A DNA stretch of 64,000 bases. It comes from Drosophila miranda (taxonomy: Eukaryota > Arthropoda > Insecta > Diptera > Drosophilidae). The notes beneath the pieces are model-generated. The model saw nothing but the letters and a program-made list of their open reading frames with translations, did no database searches and had not been told where the DNA came from. Shown in pieces: positions 1 through 9,793 of this stretch (its first letter is position 1; every line of letters begins with the position of its first letter). A program made the translations under genes and the position numbers. The DNA lies in NCBI RefSeq assembly GCF_003369915.1, contig NW_022881614.1, positions 17,958,336 through 18,022,335 of the forward strand, in the 5' to 3' direction.

Positions 1-189
1 CAGAAGTAGTAGAGCAACGGATAATCACACGATTCACACGGGCTTATAAAACATACATATAACATACGTCTGAAATACTACATACACATTCCATGAGAAC
101 ACTCATACATGTGCACGGGTGTGGATGGATCCTAAGACTAAAGCAATTAAAAAATACTGCACTGTACCATCGTTTCATCCAAAAGAATA

Positions 190-510
190 CTAGGACTTGA
201 GCAGAGTGGGGATGTCTACTTTGCGCAGAGCGTCTCTTGCTTTGAGGAGCATAGTATTGTGCGGCTGGCCAGTGAGGCCGGCCAAGTGATGCATATACCT
301 GTCAATGTTGCCAACGCTCGGACCGGACGGTTCCAGCGGAGGCAATGGGACACCATTGAGGGCTGCAACCAGCTGCTGGCGCAGACCCTTCACGTACGCC
401 TCCAGTCGCGCATTCTCCTCCTTCAGTTCGGCCACCTCGCCCATCACCTTGGCATAGCCAACATTGGTGTTGTCCACGTGCTGCTCCAGCACCGCATTTA
501 AATGTACCAC
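190..510 (-). CDS. Array coiled-coil frame, copy 1
   Basis: An open frame of about 106 codons on the minus strand. From about residue 12 to 50 it is a leucine-rich coiled coil with heptad-spaced Leu/Val (for example EVAELKEENARLEAYVKGL). A Pro-rich hinge (PLPPLEPSGPS) follows, then an amphipathic C-terminus ending LLKS and a TAG stop. The first codon is GTG, not ATG, and an in-frame TAG lies just upstream, so the true 5' end is probably an upstream exon or the frame is a captured gene fragment. I do not recognise the family. It converges on the plus-strand gene of the neighbouring unit. This copy has GCG (Ala) where most have GTG (Val) in the coiled coil, and Gln for Lys in the RQK motif. Confidence 0.5.
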   Translation of the reverse strand: MVHLNAVLEQHVDNTNVGYAKVMGEVAELKEENARLEAYVKGLRQQLVAALNGVPLPPLEPSGPSVGNIDRYMHHLAGLTGQPHNTMLLKARDALRKVDIPTLLKS

Positions 511-1094
511 CTTAAATGTACGCTATAATTTAGAATTTAACCTTTTTGAAACAACCACAACAACACAACTATCAAACAAAACTATTTTCTATTTAAGTTT
601 TAATTTATTTTTGATTATCTTTTTTTTGCTGTTCCTAAGAAACAAATCCAAAAAACAAAACACATTAAGAAGAAAAAGGCTTAAGTTCATTAACGAAGAA
701 GTAAAACGACGAGACGACCATTTTGTTCAATAATAAAAGAAGAAACAACAAGTTTTATTTGCTGAAAGAAGACTGTACACATAGATGAATACATATATCA
801 TTTTTATTACTTTCGATTTTATTATTATTTTTCTAACACACATACTGCTCCCCTTCGAAGAATATTTTCTATTATTTAGGAAGGCCTTATTTTCAAAAGA
901 ATTTTTGTGTTGAGCTAAGCAAGACTCACACTTTTTATAGTCAATTCCCCAGAATGAAAACCCAATAGGCAGCCTACTTAATCGTTACAATACATAGTAA
1001 GCCTGACCAAAAAAGTCAGTGGACGGCTGCCTCGCCCCAACAGATTTTATTTCTCCCGTAAAATACGGGTAAGGTGAAACCTACAAATTAAATC
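511..1094. promoter_or_regulatory. AT-rich divergent intergenic region of the array unit (representative copy)
   Basis: This is the stretch between the 5' end of the minus-strand coiled-coil frame and the start of the plus-strand gene, and it recurs in every unit. It is AT-rich, has an AATAAAAGAAGAAACAAC-type purine stretch near 730-750, and has no long conserved frame of its own; a plus-strand frame of 89 codons here is low-complexity and I do not believe it. Because the two genes point away from each other across it, it probably holds both promoters (inference). LINE A and LINE B insert in the copies of this region further right. No clear TATA box or insulator motif could be fixed. Confidence 0.4.
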
Positions 1095-1503
1095 ATGATT
1101 TACGGCATGCTGGTGACACTCTCGACGGCAATCTATACTACGGTGTCCACCCTTTGGCAGGTTCAACTTGAGTGTAGAAAGTGGAAAGATGATTTGGTTC
1201 TAGCGTATGAGCTGTATGACTGTCTGATCTCATCAAACAGAGACCCTAATCAATTGGATGATGTCGTTTAGTCTTTTCATTTTGGGTCTGTTCTGCAAGC
1301 CGTATTTGATAGTTCCCCTGTTGGCAGCTGGGTTCTTCATGGTGCGCCGGATCTTGCTGCGGCGGGCAAAGCGGACCCAAGCCTGGAAATCGCCGGGTAA
1401 CAACGAGTCTGGGTCGTCCAGGCATTACTCCATTAAAACCGCACCATCACGCGACACGGAGAGCTCCCTGCCCAATAGCGTCGGTGACACATCCCAGAAG
1501 TAG
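1095..1503 (+). pseudogene. Array membrane-protein gene, copy 1; splice donor lost
   Basis: Two-exon gene as described for the copy at 2583. Exon 1 is 1095-1167 and exon 2 is 1241-1503. The 5' splice site, GTGAGT in all other copies, is TTGAGT here (1168), and the acceptor side also differs (CATCAAACAG). Without splicing the exon 1 frame ends at the exon-2 TAG near 1269. This copy is therefore probably not able to make the full protein, although exon 2 is intact. Confidence 0.6.
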
Positions 1504-1677
1504 TCGAGCAACGGATAATCACACGATTCACACGGGTTTATAAAACATAACATACGTCTGAAATACTACATACACATTCCATGAGAACACTCATACATGT
1601 GCACGGGTGTGGATGGATCCTAAGACTAAAGCAATTAAAAAATACTGCACTGTACCATCGTTTCATCCAAAAGAATA

Positions 1678-1998
1678 CTAGGACTTGAGCAGAGTGGGGA
1701 TGTCTACTTTGCGCAGAGCGTCTCTTGCTTTGAGGAGCATAGTATTGTGCGGCTGGCCAGTGAGGCCGGCCAAGTGATGCATATACCTGTCAATGTTGCC
1801 AACGCTCGGACCGGACGGTTCCAGCGGAGGCAATGGGACACCATTGAGGGCTGCAACCAGCTTCTGGCGCAGACCCTTCACGTACGCCTCCAGTCGCACA
1901 TTCTCCTCCTTCAGTTCGGCCACCTCGCCCATCACCTTGGCATAGCCAACATTGGTGTTGTCCACGTGCTGCTCCAGCACCGCATTTAAATGTACCAC
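1678..1998 (-). CDS. Array coiled-coil frame, copy 2 (majority sequence)
   Basis: Same 106-codon frame as the copy at 190-510, with the majority residues Val in the coiled coil and Lys in RQK. GTG first codon, TAG stop, intact. Function unknown; predicted to oligomerise through the coiled coil. Confidence 0.5.
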   Translation of the reverse strand: MVHLNAVLEQHVDNTNVGYAKVMGEVAELKEENVRLEAYVKGLRQKLVAALNGVPLPPLEPSGPSVGNIDRYMHHLAGLTGQPHNTMLLKARDALRKVDIPTLLKS

Positions 1999-2582
1999 CT
2001 TAAATGTACGCTATAATTTAGAATTTAACCTTTTTGAAACAACCACAACAACACAACTATCAAACAAAACTATTTTCTATTTAAGTTTTAATTTATTTTT
2101 GATTATCTTTTTTTTGCTGTTCCTAAGAAACAAATCCAAAAAACAAAACACATTAAGAAGAAAAAGGCTTAAGTTCATTAACGAAGAAGTAAAACGACGA
2201 GACGACCATTTTGTTCAATAATAAAAGAAGAAACAACAAGTTTTATTTGCTGCAAGAAGACTGTACACATAGATGAATACATATATCATTTTTATTACTT
2301 TCGATTTTATTATTATTTTTCTAACACACATACTGCTCCCCTTCGAAGAATATTTTCTATTATTTAGGAAGGCCTTATTTTCAAAAGAATTTTTGTGTTG
2401 AGCTAAGCAAGACTCACACTTTTTATAGTCAATTCCCCAGCATGAAAACCCAATAGGCAGCCTACTTAATCGTTACAATACATAGTAAGCCTGACCAAAA
2501 AAGTCAGTGGACGGCTGCCTCGCCCCAACAGATTTTATTTCTCCCGTAAAATACGAGTAAGCTGAATTCTACAAATTAAATT

Positions 2583-2991
2583 ATGATTTACGGCATGCTG
2601 GTGACACTCTCAACGGCAATCTATACTACGGTGGCCACCCTTTGGCAGGTTCAACGTGAGTGTAGAAAGTGGAAAGATGATTTGGTTCGAGCGTATGAGC
2701 TGTATGACTGTCTGATCTGATCCCACAGAGACCCTAATCAACTGGATGATGTCGTTTAGTCTTTTGATTTTGGGTCTGTTCTGCAAGCCGTATTTGATAG
2801 TTCCCCTGTTGGCAGCTGGGTTCTTCATGGTGCGCCGGATCTTGCTGCGGCGGGCAAAGCGGACCCAAGCCTGGAAATCGCCGGGTAACAACGAGTCTGG
2901 GTCGTCCAGGCATTACTCCATTAAAACCGCACCATCACGCGACACGGAGAGCTCCCTGCCCAATAGCGTCGGTGACACATCCCAGAAGTAG
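2583..2991 (+). CDS. Array membrane-protein gene, copy 2; spliced, 111 aa
   Basis: The ATG at 2583 follows an in-frame TAA by one codon. Exon 1 (2583-2655, 73 nt) ends CAAC and is followed by GTGAGT. A 73-nt intron (2656-2728) ends TCCCACAG, and exon 2 (2729-2991) ends TAG. Splicing joins the frames at codon 25 and gives 111 aa. Residues 1-22 are hydrophobic and about 31-59 hold one or two further membrane segments (LIVPLLAAGFFMV). A strongly basic stretch follows (RRILLRRAKR), then a Ser/Asn/Thr-rich hydrophilic tail ending DTSQK. This suggests a small membrane protein, probably a hairpin with a cytosolic tail. Intron length and splice sites fit Drosophila. I do not recognise the family; it could be the C-terminal end of a larger captured gene. 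Confidence 0.6.
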
Positions 2992-3192
2992 TCGAGCAAC
3001 GGATAATCACACGATTCACACGGGTTTATAAAACATATAACATACGTCTGAAATACTACATACACATTCCATGAGAACAATCATACATGTGCACGGGTGT
3101 GGATGGATCCTAAGGCTAAAGCAATTAAAAATACCGCACTGTACCATCGTTTCATCCAAAAAAATACTAGGACTTGAGCAGAGTGGGGATGT

Positions 3193-3486
3193 CTACTTTG
3201 CGCAGAGCGTCTCTTGCTTTGAGGAGCATAGTATTGTGCGGCTGGCCAGTGAGGCCGGCCAGTGATGCATATACCTGTCAATGTTGCCAACGCTCGGACC
3301 GGACGGTTCCAGCGGAGGCAATGGGACACAATTGAGGGCTGCAACCAGCTTCTGGCGCAGACCCTTCACGTACGCCTCCAGTCGCACATTCTCCTCCTTC
3401 AGTTCGGCCACCTCGCCCATCACCTTGGCATAGCCAACCTTGGTGTTGTCCACGTGCTGCTCCAGCACCGCATTTAAATGTACCAC
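3193..3486 (-). pseudogene. Array coiled-coil frame, copy 3; C-terminus frameshifted
   Basis: Intact through the coiled coil and the Pro-rich hinge. One base is missing near 3261 (GGCCAGTGATG where other copies have GGCCAAGTGATG), which replaces the last ~40 residues with an unrelated tail. It also carries a Gly-to-Cys change before the hinge and Lys for Asn near residue 15. Confidence 0.55.
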
Positions 3487-3960
3487 CTTAAATGTACGCT
3501 ATAATTTAGAATTTAACCTTTTTGAAACAACCACAACAACACAACTATCAAACAAAACTATTTTCTATTTAAGTTTTAATTTAATTTTGATTAACTTTTT
3601 TTTGCTGTTCCTAAGAAACAAATCCAAAAAACAAAACACATTAAGAAGAAAAAGGCTTAAGTTCATTAACGAAGAAGTAAACCGACGAGACGACCATTTT
3701 GTTCAATAATAAAAGAAGAAACAACAAGTTTTATTTGCTGCAAGAAGACTGTACACATAGATGAATACACATATCATTTTTATTACTTTCGATTTTATTA
3801 TTATTTTTCTAACACACATACTGCTCCCCTTCGAAGAATATTTTCTATTATTTAGGAAGGCCTTATTTTCAAAAGAATTTTTGTGTTGAGCTAAGCAAGA
3901 CTCACACTTCTTATACTCAATTCCCCAGCATGAAAACCCAATAGGCAGCCTACTTAATCG

Positions 3961-3986
3961 TTACAATACATAGTAACAATACATGG
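3961..3986. repeat. 13-bp tandem duplication private to one unit
   Basis: The sequence CAATACATAGTAA is followed by a near-copy CAATACATGGTAA, where all other units have a single copy. It accounts for the 1501-bp spacing here and is a unit-specific marker. Confidence 0.85.
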
Positions 3987-4083
3987 TAAGCCTGACCAAA
4001 AAAGTCAGTGGACGGCTGCCTCGCCCCAACAGATTTTATTTCTCCCGTAAAATACTAGTAAGGTGAAACCTACAAATTAAATC

Positions 4084-4492
4084 ATGATTTACGGCATGCT
4101 GGTGACACTCTCGACGGCAATCTATACTACGGTGTCCACCCTTTGGCAGGTTCAACGTGAGTGTAGAAAGTGGAAAGATGATTTGGTTCGAGCGTATGAG
4201 CTGTATGACTGTCTGATCTCATCCCACAGAGACCCTAATCAATTGGATGATGTCGTTAAGTCTTTTCATTTTGGGTCTGTTCTGCAAGCCGTATTTGATA
4301 GTTCCCCTGTTGGCAGCTGGGTTCTTCATGGTGCGCCGGATCTTGCTGCGGCGGGCAAAGCGGACCCAAGCCTGGAAATCGCCGGGTAACAACGAGTCTG
4401 GGTCGTCCAGGCATTACTCCATTAAAACCCCACCATCACGCGACACGGAGAGCTCCCTGCCCAATAGCGTCGGTGACACATCCCAGAAGTAG
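4084..4492 (+). CDS. Array membrane-protein gene, copy 3
   Basis: Exon 1 is 4084-4156, the intron 4157-4229 (GTGAGT...CCCACAG), exon 2 4230-4492; 111 aa. One change in exon 2 turns Phe to Leu just after WMMS. The same change removes an out-of-frame stop, so the unspliced frame stays open here (101 codons). The spliced product is still the better model, because the exon-2 frame is the one kept open to the same TAG in most units. Confidence 0.6.
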
Positions 4493-4652
4493 TCGAGCAA
4501 CGGATAATCACACGATTCACACGGGCTTATAAAACATATAACATACGTCTGAAATACTACATACACATTCCATGAGAACACTCATACATGTGCACGGGTG
4601 TGGATGGATCCTAAGGCTAAAGCAATTAAAAATACCACACTATACCATCAAT

Positions 4653-4988
4653 TCATCCAAAAGAATACAAGGACTTGAGCAGAGTGGGGATGTCTACTTT
4701 GCGCAGAGCGTCTCTTGCTTTGAGGAGCAAAGTATTGTGCGGCTGGCCAGTGAGGCCGGCCAAGTGATGCATATACCTATCAATGTTGCCAACGCTCGGA
4801 CCGGACGGTTCCAGCGGAGGCAATGGGACACCATTGAGGGCTGCAACCAGCTTCTGGCGCAGACCCTTCACGTATGCCTCCAGTCGCACATTCTCCTCCT
4901 TCAGTTCGGCCACCTCGCCAATCACCTTGGCATAGCCAACCTTGGTGTTGTCCACGTGCTGCTCCAGCACCGCATTTAAATGTACCAC
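4653..4988 (-). CDS. Array coiled-coil frame, copy 4; stop moved
   Basis: Same frame, but the usual TAG stop has become TTG (CAAGGAC for TAGGAC on the plus strand), so translation runs five residues further (LYSFG) to a TGA. Also Lys for Asn near residue 15 and Ile for Met in the coiled coil. Otherwise intact. Confidence 0.5.
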   Translation of the reverse strand: MVHLNAVLEQHVDNTKVGYAKVIGEVAELKEENVRLEAYVKGLRQKLVAALNGVPLPPLEPSGPSVGNIDRYMHHLAGLTGQPHNTLLLKARDALRKVDIPTLLKSLYSFG

Positions 4989-5572
4989 CTTAAATGTACG
5001 CTATAATTTAGAATTTAACCTTTTTGAAACAACCACAACAACACAACTATCAAACAAAACTATTTTCTATTTAAGTTTTAATTTATTTTTGATTAACTTT
5101 TTTTTGCTGTTCCTAAGAAACAAATCCAAAAAACAAAACACATTAAGAAGAAAAAGGCTTAAGTTCATTAACGAAGAAGTAAAACGACGAGACGACCATT
5201 TTGTTCAATAATAAAAGAAGAACCAACAAGTTTTATTTGCTGCAAGAAGACTGTACACATAGATGAATACATATATCATTTTTATTACTTTCGATTTTAT
5301 TATTATTTTTCTAACACACATACTGCTCCCCTTCGAAGAATATTTTCTATTATTTAGGAAAGCCTTATTTTCAAAAGAATTTTTGTGTTGAGCTAAGCAA
5401 GACTCACACTTCTTAAACTCAATTCCCCAGCATGAAAACCCAATAGGCAGCCTACTTAATCGTTACAATACATAGTAAGCCTGACCAAAAAAGTCAGTGG
5501 ACGGCTGCCTCGCCCCAACAGATTTTATTTCTCCCGTAAAATACTAGTAAGGTGAAACCTACAAATTAAATC

Positions 5573-5981
5573 ATTATTTACGGCATGCTGGTGACACTCT
5601 CGACGGCAATCTATACTACGGTGTCCACCCTTTGGCAGGTTCAACGTGAGTGTAGAAAGTGGAAAGATGATTTGGTTCGAGCGTATGAGCTGTATGACTG
5701 TCTGATCTCATCCCACAGAGACCCTAATCAATTGGATGATGTCGTTTAGTCTTTTCATTTCGGGTCTGTTCTGCAAGCCGTATTTGATAGTTCCCCTGTT
5801 GGCAGCTGGGTTCTTCATGGTGCGCCGGATCTTGCTGCGGCGGGCAAAGCGGACCCAAGCCTGGAAATCGCCGGGTAACAACGAGTCTGGGTCGTCCAGG
5901 CATTACTCCATTAAAACCCCACCATCACGCGACACGGAGAGCTCCCTGCCCAATAGCGTCGGTGACACATCCCAGAAGTAG
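5573..5981 (+). CDS. Array membrane-protein gene, copy 4; first ATG lost
   Basis: The start codon is ATT (5573). The next in-frame ATG is codon 5 (5585), so a product four residues shorter remains possible. Donor, 73-nt intron, acceptor and exon 2 are intact. Leu to Ser in the membrane segment (FISGLF). Confidence 0.5.
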
Positions 5982-6044
5982 TCGAGCAACGGATAATCAC
6001 ACGATTCACACGGGTTTATAAAACATATAACATACGTCTGAAAT

Positions 6045-6050
6045 ACCACG
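6045..6050. other. 35-bp deletion point private to one unit
   Basis: AAATAC is joined directly to CACGGGTGTGG. The 35 bp present here in the other units, between the two convergent genes, are missing. It explains the short 1455-bp spacing. Confidence 0.85.
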
Positions 6051-6122
6051 GGTGTGGATGGATCCTAAGACTAAAGCAATTAAAAAATACTGCACTGTAC
6101 CATCGTTTCATCCAAAAGAATA

Positions 6123-6443
6123 CTAGGACTTGAGCAGAGTGGGGATGTCTACTTTGCGCAGAGCGTCTCTTGCTTTGAGGAGCATAGTATTGTGCGGCTG
6201 GCCAGTGAGGCCGGCCAAGTGATGCATATACCTGTCAATGTTGCCAACGCTCGGACCGGACGGTTCCAGCGGAGGCAATGGGACACCATTGAGGGCTGCA
6301 ACCAGCTTCTGGCGCAGACCCTTCACGTACGCCTCCAGTCGCACATTCTCCTCCTTCAGTTCGGCCACCTCGCCCATCACCTTGGCATAGCCAACATTGG
6401 TGTTGTCCACGTGCTGCTCCAGCACCGCATTTAAATGTACCAC
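6123..6443 (-). CDS. Array coiled-coil frame, copy 5
   Basis: Intact 106-codon frame with the majority sequence. The unit carries the 35-bp deletion downstream of its 3' end. Confidence 0.5.
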   Translation of the reverse strand: MVHLNAVLEQHVDNTNVGYAKVMGEVAELKEENVRLEAYVKGLRQKLVAALNGVPLPPLEPSGPSVGNIDRYMHHLAGLTGQPHNTMLLKARDALRKVDIPTLLKS

Positions 6444-7027
6444 CTTAAATGTACGCTATAATTTAGAATTTAACCTTTTTGAAACAACCACAACAACACA
6501 ACTATCAAACAAAACTATTTTCTATTTAAGTTTTAATTTATTTTTGATTATCTTTTTTTTGCTGTTCCTAAGAAACAAATCCAAAAAACAAAACACATTA
6601 AGAAGAAAAAGGCTTAAGTTCATTAACGAAGAAGTAAAACGACGAGACGACCATTTTGTTCAATAATAAAAGAAGAAACAACAAGTTTTATTTGCTGCAA
6701 GAAGACTGTACACATAGATGAATACATATATCATTTTTATTACTTTCGATTTTATTATTATTTTTCTAACACACATACTGCTCCCCTTCGAAGAATATTT
6801 TCTATTATTTAGGAAGGCCTTATTTTCAAAAGAATTTTTGTGTTGAGCTAAGCAAGACTCACACTTCTTAAACTCAATTCCCCAGCATGAAAACCCAATA
6901 GGCAGCCTACTTAATCGTTACAATACATAGTAAGCCTGACCAAAAAAGTCAGTGGACGGCTGCCTCGCCCCAACAGATTTTATTTCTCCCGTAAAATACT
7001 AGTAAGGTGAAACCTACAAATTAAATC

Positions 7028-7436
7028 ATTATTTACGGCATGCTGGTGACACTCTCGACGGCAATCTATACTACGGTGTCCACCCTTTGGCAGGTTCAAC
7101 GTGAGTGTAGAAAGTGGAAAGATGATTTGGTTCGAGCGTATGAGCTGTATGACTGTCTGATCTCATCCCACAGAGACCCTAATCAATTGGATGATGTCGT
7201 TTAGTCTTTTCATTTTGGGTCTGTTCTGCAAGCCGTATTTGATAGTTCCCCTGTTGGCAGCTGGGTTCTTCATGGTGCGCCGGATCTTGCTGCGGCGGGC
7301 AAAGCGGACCCAAGCCTGGAAATCGCCGGGTAACAACGAGTCTGGGTCGTCCAGGCATTACTCCATTAAAACCCCACCATCACGCGACACGGAGAGCTCC
7401 CTGCCCAATAGCGTCGGTGACACATCCCAGAAGTAG
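7028..7436 (+). CDS. Array membrane-protein gene, copy 5; first ATG lost
   Basis: The start codon is ATT as in the preceding unit, which suggests the two arose from one another. ATG at codon 5 (7040) could serve. Splice sites and exon 2 are intact. Confidence 0.5.
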
Positions 7437-7612
7437 TCGAGCAACGGATAATCACACGATTCACACGGGTTTATAAAACATATAACATACGTCTGAAATA
7501 CTACATACACATTCCATGAGAACACTCATACATGTGCACGGGTGTGGATGGATCCTAAGACTAAAGCAATTAAAAAATACTGCACTGTACCATCGTTTCA
7601 TCCAAAAGAATA

Positions 7613-7933
7613 CTAGGACTTGAGCAGAGTGGGGATGTCTACTTTGCGCAGAGCGTCTCTTGCTTTGAGGAGCATAGTATTGTGCGGCTGGCCAGTGAGG
7701 CCGGCCAAGTGATGCATATACCTGTCAATGTTGCCAACGCTCGGACCGGACGGTTCCAGCGGAGGCAATGGGACACCATTGAGGGCTGCAACCAGCTTCT
7801 GGCGCAGACCCTTCACGTACGCCTCCAGTCGCACATTCTCCTCCTTCAGTTCGGCCACCTCGCCCATCACCTTGGCATAGCCAACATTGGTGTTGTCCAC
7901 GTGCTGCTCCAGCACCGCATTTAAATGTACCAC
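7613..7933 (-). CDS. Array coiled-coil frame, copy 6
   Basis: Intact, majority sequence; GTG first codon and TAG stop as in other copies. Confidence 0.5.
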   Translation of the reverse strand: MVHLNAVLEQHVDNTNVGYAKVMGEVAELKEENVRLEAYVKGLRQKLVAALNGVPLPPLEPSGPSVGNIDRYMHHLAGLTGQPHNTMLLKARDALRKVDIPTLLKS

Positions 7934-8517
7934 CTTAAATGTACGCTATAATTTAGAATTTAACCTTTTTGAAACAACCACAACAACACAACTATCAAAC
8001 AAAACTATTTTCTATTTAAGTTTTAATTTATTTTTGTTTAACTTTTTTTTGCTGTTCCTAAAAAACAAATCCAAAAAACAAAACACATTAAGAAGAAAAA
8101 GGCTTAAGTTCATTAACGAAGAAGTAAAACGACGAGACGACCATTTTGTTCAATAATAAAAGAAGAAACAACAAGTTTTATTTGCTGCAAGAAGACTGTA
8201 CACATAGATGAATACATATATCATTTTTATTACTTTCGATTTTATTATTATTTTTCTAACACACATACTGCTCCCCTTCGAAGAATATTTTCTATTATTT
8301 AGGAAGGCCTTATTTTCAAAAGAATTTTTGTGTTGAGCTAAGCAAGACTCACACTTTTTATAGTCAATTCCCCAGCATGAAAACCCAATAGGCAGCCTAC
8401 TTAATCGTTACAATACATAGTAAGCCTGACCAAAAAAGTCAGTGGACGGCTGCCTCGCCACAACAGATTTTATTTCTCCCGTAAAATACGAGTAAGCTGA
8501 AACCTACAAATTAAATC

Positions 8518-8926
8518 ATGATTTACGGCATGCTGGTGACACTCTCAACGGCAATCTATACTACGGTGGCCACCCTTTGGCAGGTTCAACGTGAGTGTAG
8601 AAAGTGGAAAGATGATTTGGTTCGAGCGTATGAGCTGTATGACTGTCTGATCTGATCCCACAGAGACCCTAATCAACTGGATGATGTCGTTTAGTCTTTT
8701 CATTTTGGGTCTGTTCTGCAAGCCGTATTTGATAGTTCCCCTGTTGGCAGCTGGGTTCTTCATGGTGCGCCGGATCTTGCTGCGGCGGGCAAAGCGGACC
8801 CAAGCCTGGAAATCGCCGGGTAACAACGAGTCTGGGTCGTCCAGGCATTACTCCATTAAAACCCCACCATCACGCGACACGGAGAGCTCCCTGCCCAATA
8901 GCGTCGGTGACACATCCCAGAAGTAG
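8518..8926 (+). CDS. Array membrane-protein gene, copy 6
   Basis: ATG start, 73-nt exon 1, GTGAGT donor, CCCACAG acceptor and exon 2 to TAG, all intact; 111 aa predicted. Confidence 0.6.
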
Positions 8927-9102
8927 TCGAGCAACGGATAATCACACGATTCACACGGGCTTATAAAACATATAACATACGTCTGAAATACTACATACAC
9001 ATTCCATGAGAACACTCATACATGTGCACGGGTGTGGATGGATCCTTAGACTAAAGCAATTAAAAAATACTGCACTGTACCATCGTTTCATCCAAAAGAA
9101 TA

Positions 9103-9423
9103 CTAGGACTTGAGCAGAGTGGGGATGTCTACTTTGCGCAGAGCTTCTCTTGCTTTGAGGAGCATAGTATTGTGCGGCTGGCCAGTGAGGCCGGCCAAGT
9201 GATGCATATACCTGTCAATGTTGCCAACGCTCGGACCGGACGGTTCAAGCGGAGGCAATGGGACACCATTGAGGGCTGCAACCAGCTTCTGGCGCAGACC
9301 CTTTACGTACGCCTCCAGTCGCACATTCTCCTCCTTCAGCTCGGCCACCTCGCCCATCACCTTGGCATAGCCAACCTTGGTGTTGTCCACGTGCTGCTCC
9401 AGCACCGCATTTAAATGTACCAC
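9103..9423 (-). CDS. Array coiled-coil frame, copy 7
   Basis: Intact. Carries Asp to Glu near the C-terminus and Lys for Asn near residue 15, plus synonymous changes. LINE A lies 232 bp upstream of it (9656). Confidence 0.5.
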   Translation of the reverse strand: MVHLNAVLEQHVDNTKVGYAKVMGEVAELKEENVRLEAYVKGLRQKLVAALNGVPLPPLEPSGPSVGNIDRYMHHLAGLTGQPHNTMLLKAREALRKVDIPTLLKS

Positions 9424-9793
9424 CTTAAATGTACGCTATAATTTAGAATTTAACCTTTTTGAAACAACCACAACAACACAACTATCAAACAAAACTATTT
9501 TCTATTTAAGTTTTAATTTATTTTTGATTAACTTTTTTTTGCTGTTCCTAAAAAACAAATCCAAAAAACAAAACACATTAAGAAGAAAAAGGCTTAAGTT
9601 CATTAACGAAGAAGTAAAACGACGAGACGACCATTTTGTTCAATAATAAAAGAAGGTTAGGTTAGGTTAGGTTGACCCGGACGGCCCTCAGAGGGGGGCC
9701 CCACATAGGCCAGTATGGCCCTTAGTTGTCCGGATAGGGGGGGGGTATGAACCGTCGCGGCAGTGTTTAGTGGGTTTTGAAGTCCTCGAGGAT

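Noticed and set aside
259-501. Plus-strand 80-codon frame repeated in every unit
   Set aside because: It is opposite the coiled-coil frame, has Leu/His-rich shadow composition, and its conservation follows from the near-identity of the units.
464-733. Plus-strand 89-codon frame in the AT-rich region of each unit
   Set aside because: Low-complexity Thr, Phe/Leu and Lys runs from AT-rich DNA; no family features.
2610-2891. Minus-strand 93-codon frame opposite the spliced gene (also at 8545, 30120, 36715, 48312)
   Set aside because: It is antisense to exon 2 and runs through the intron; the plus-strand spliced model explains the stops and splice sites better.
4084-4389. Unspliced 101-codon frame
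   Set aside because: It exists only in the unit with a TTT-to-TTA change; in the other units it is closed, and the splice sites are clear.
1-9655. Histone, Stellate or rDNA repeat
   Set aside because: No histone fold, casein-kinase-like or rRNA sequence is present in the unit.
9656-9675. Telomere repeat tract
   Set aside because: Only three to four TTAGG-like pentamers, always at the 3' end of a LINE; not a telomere or interstitial telomere block.
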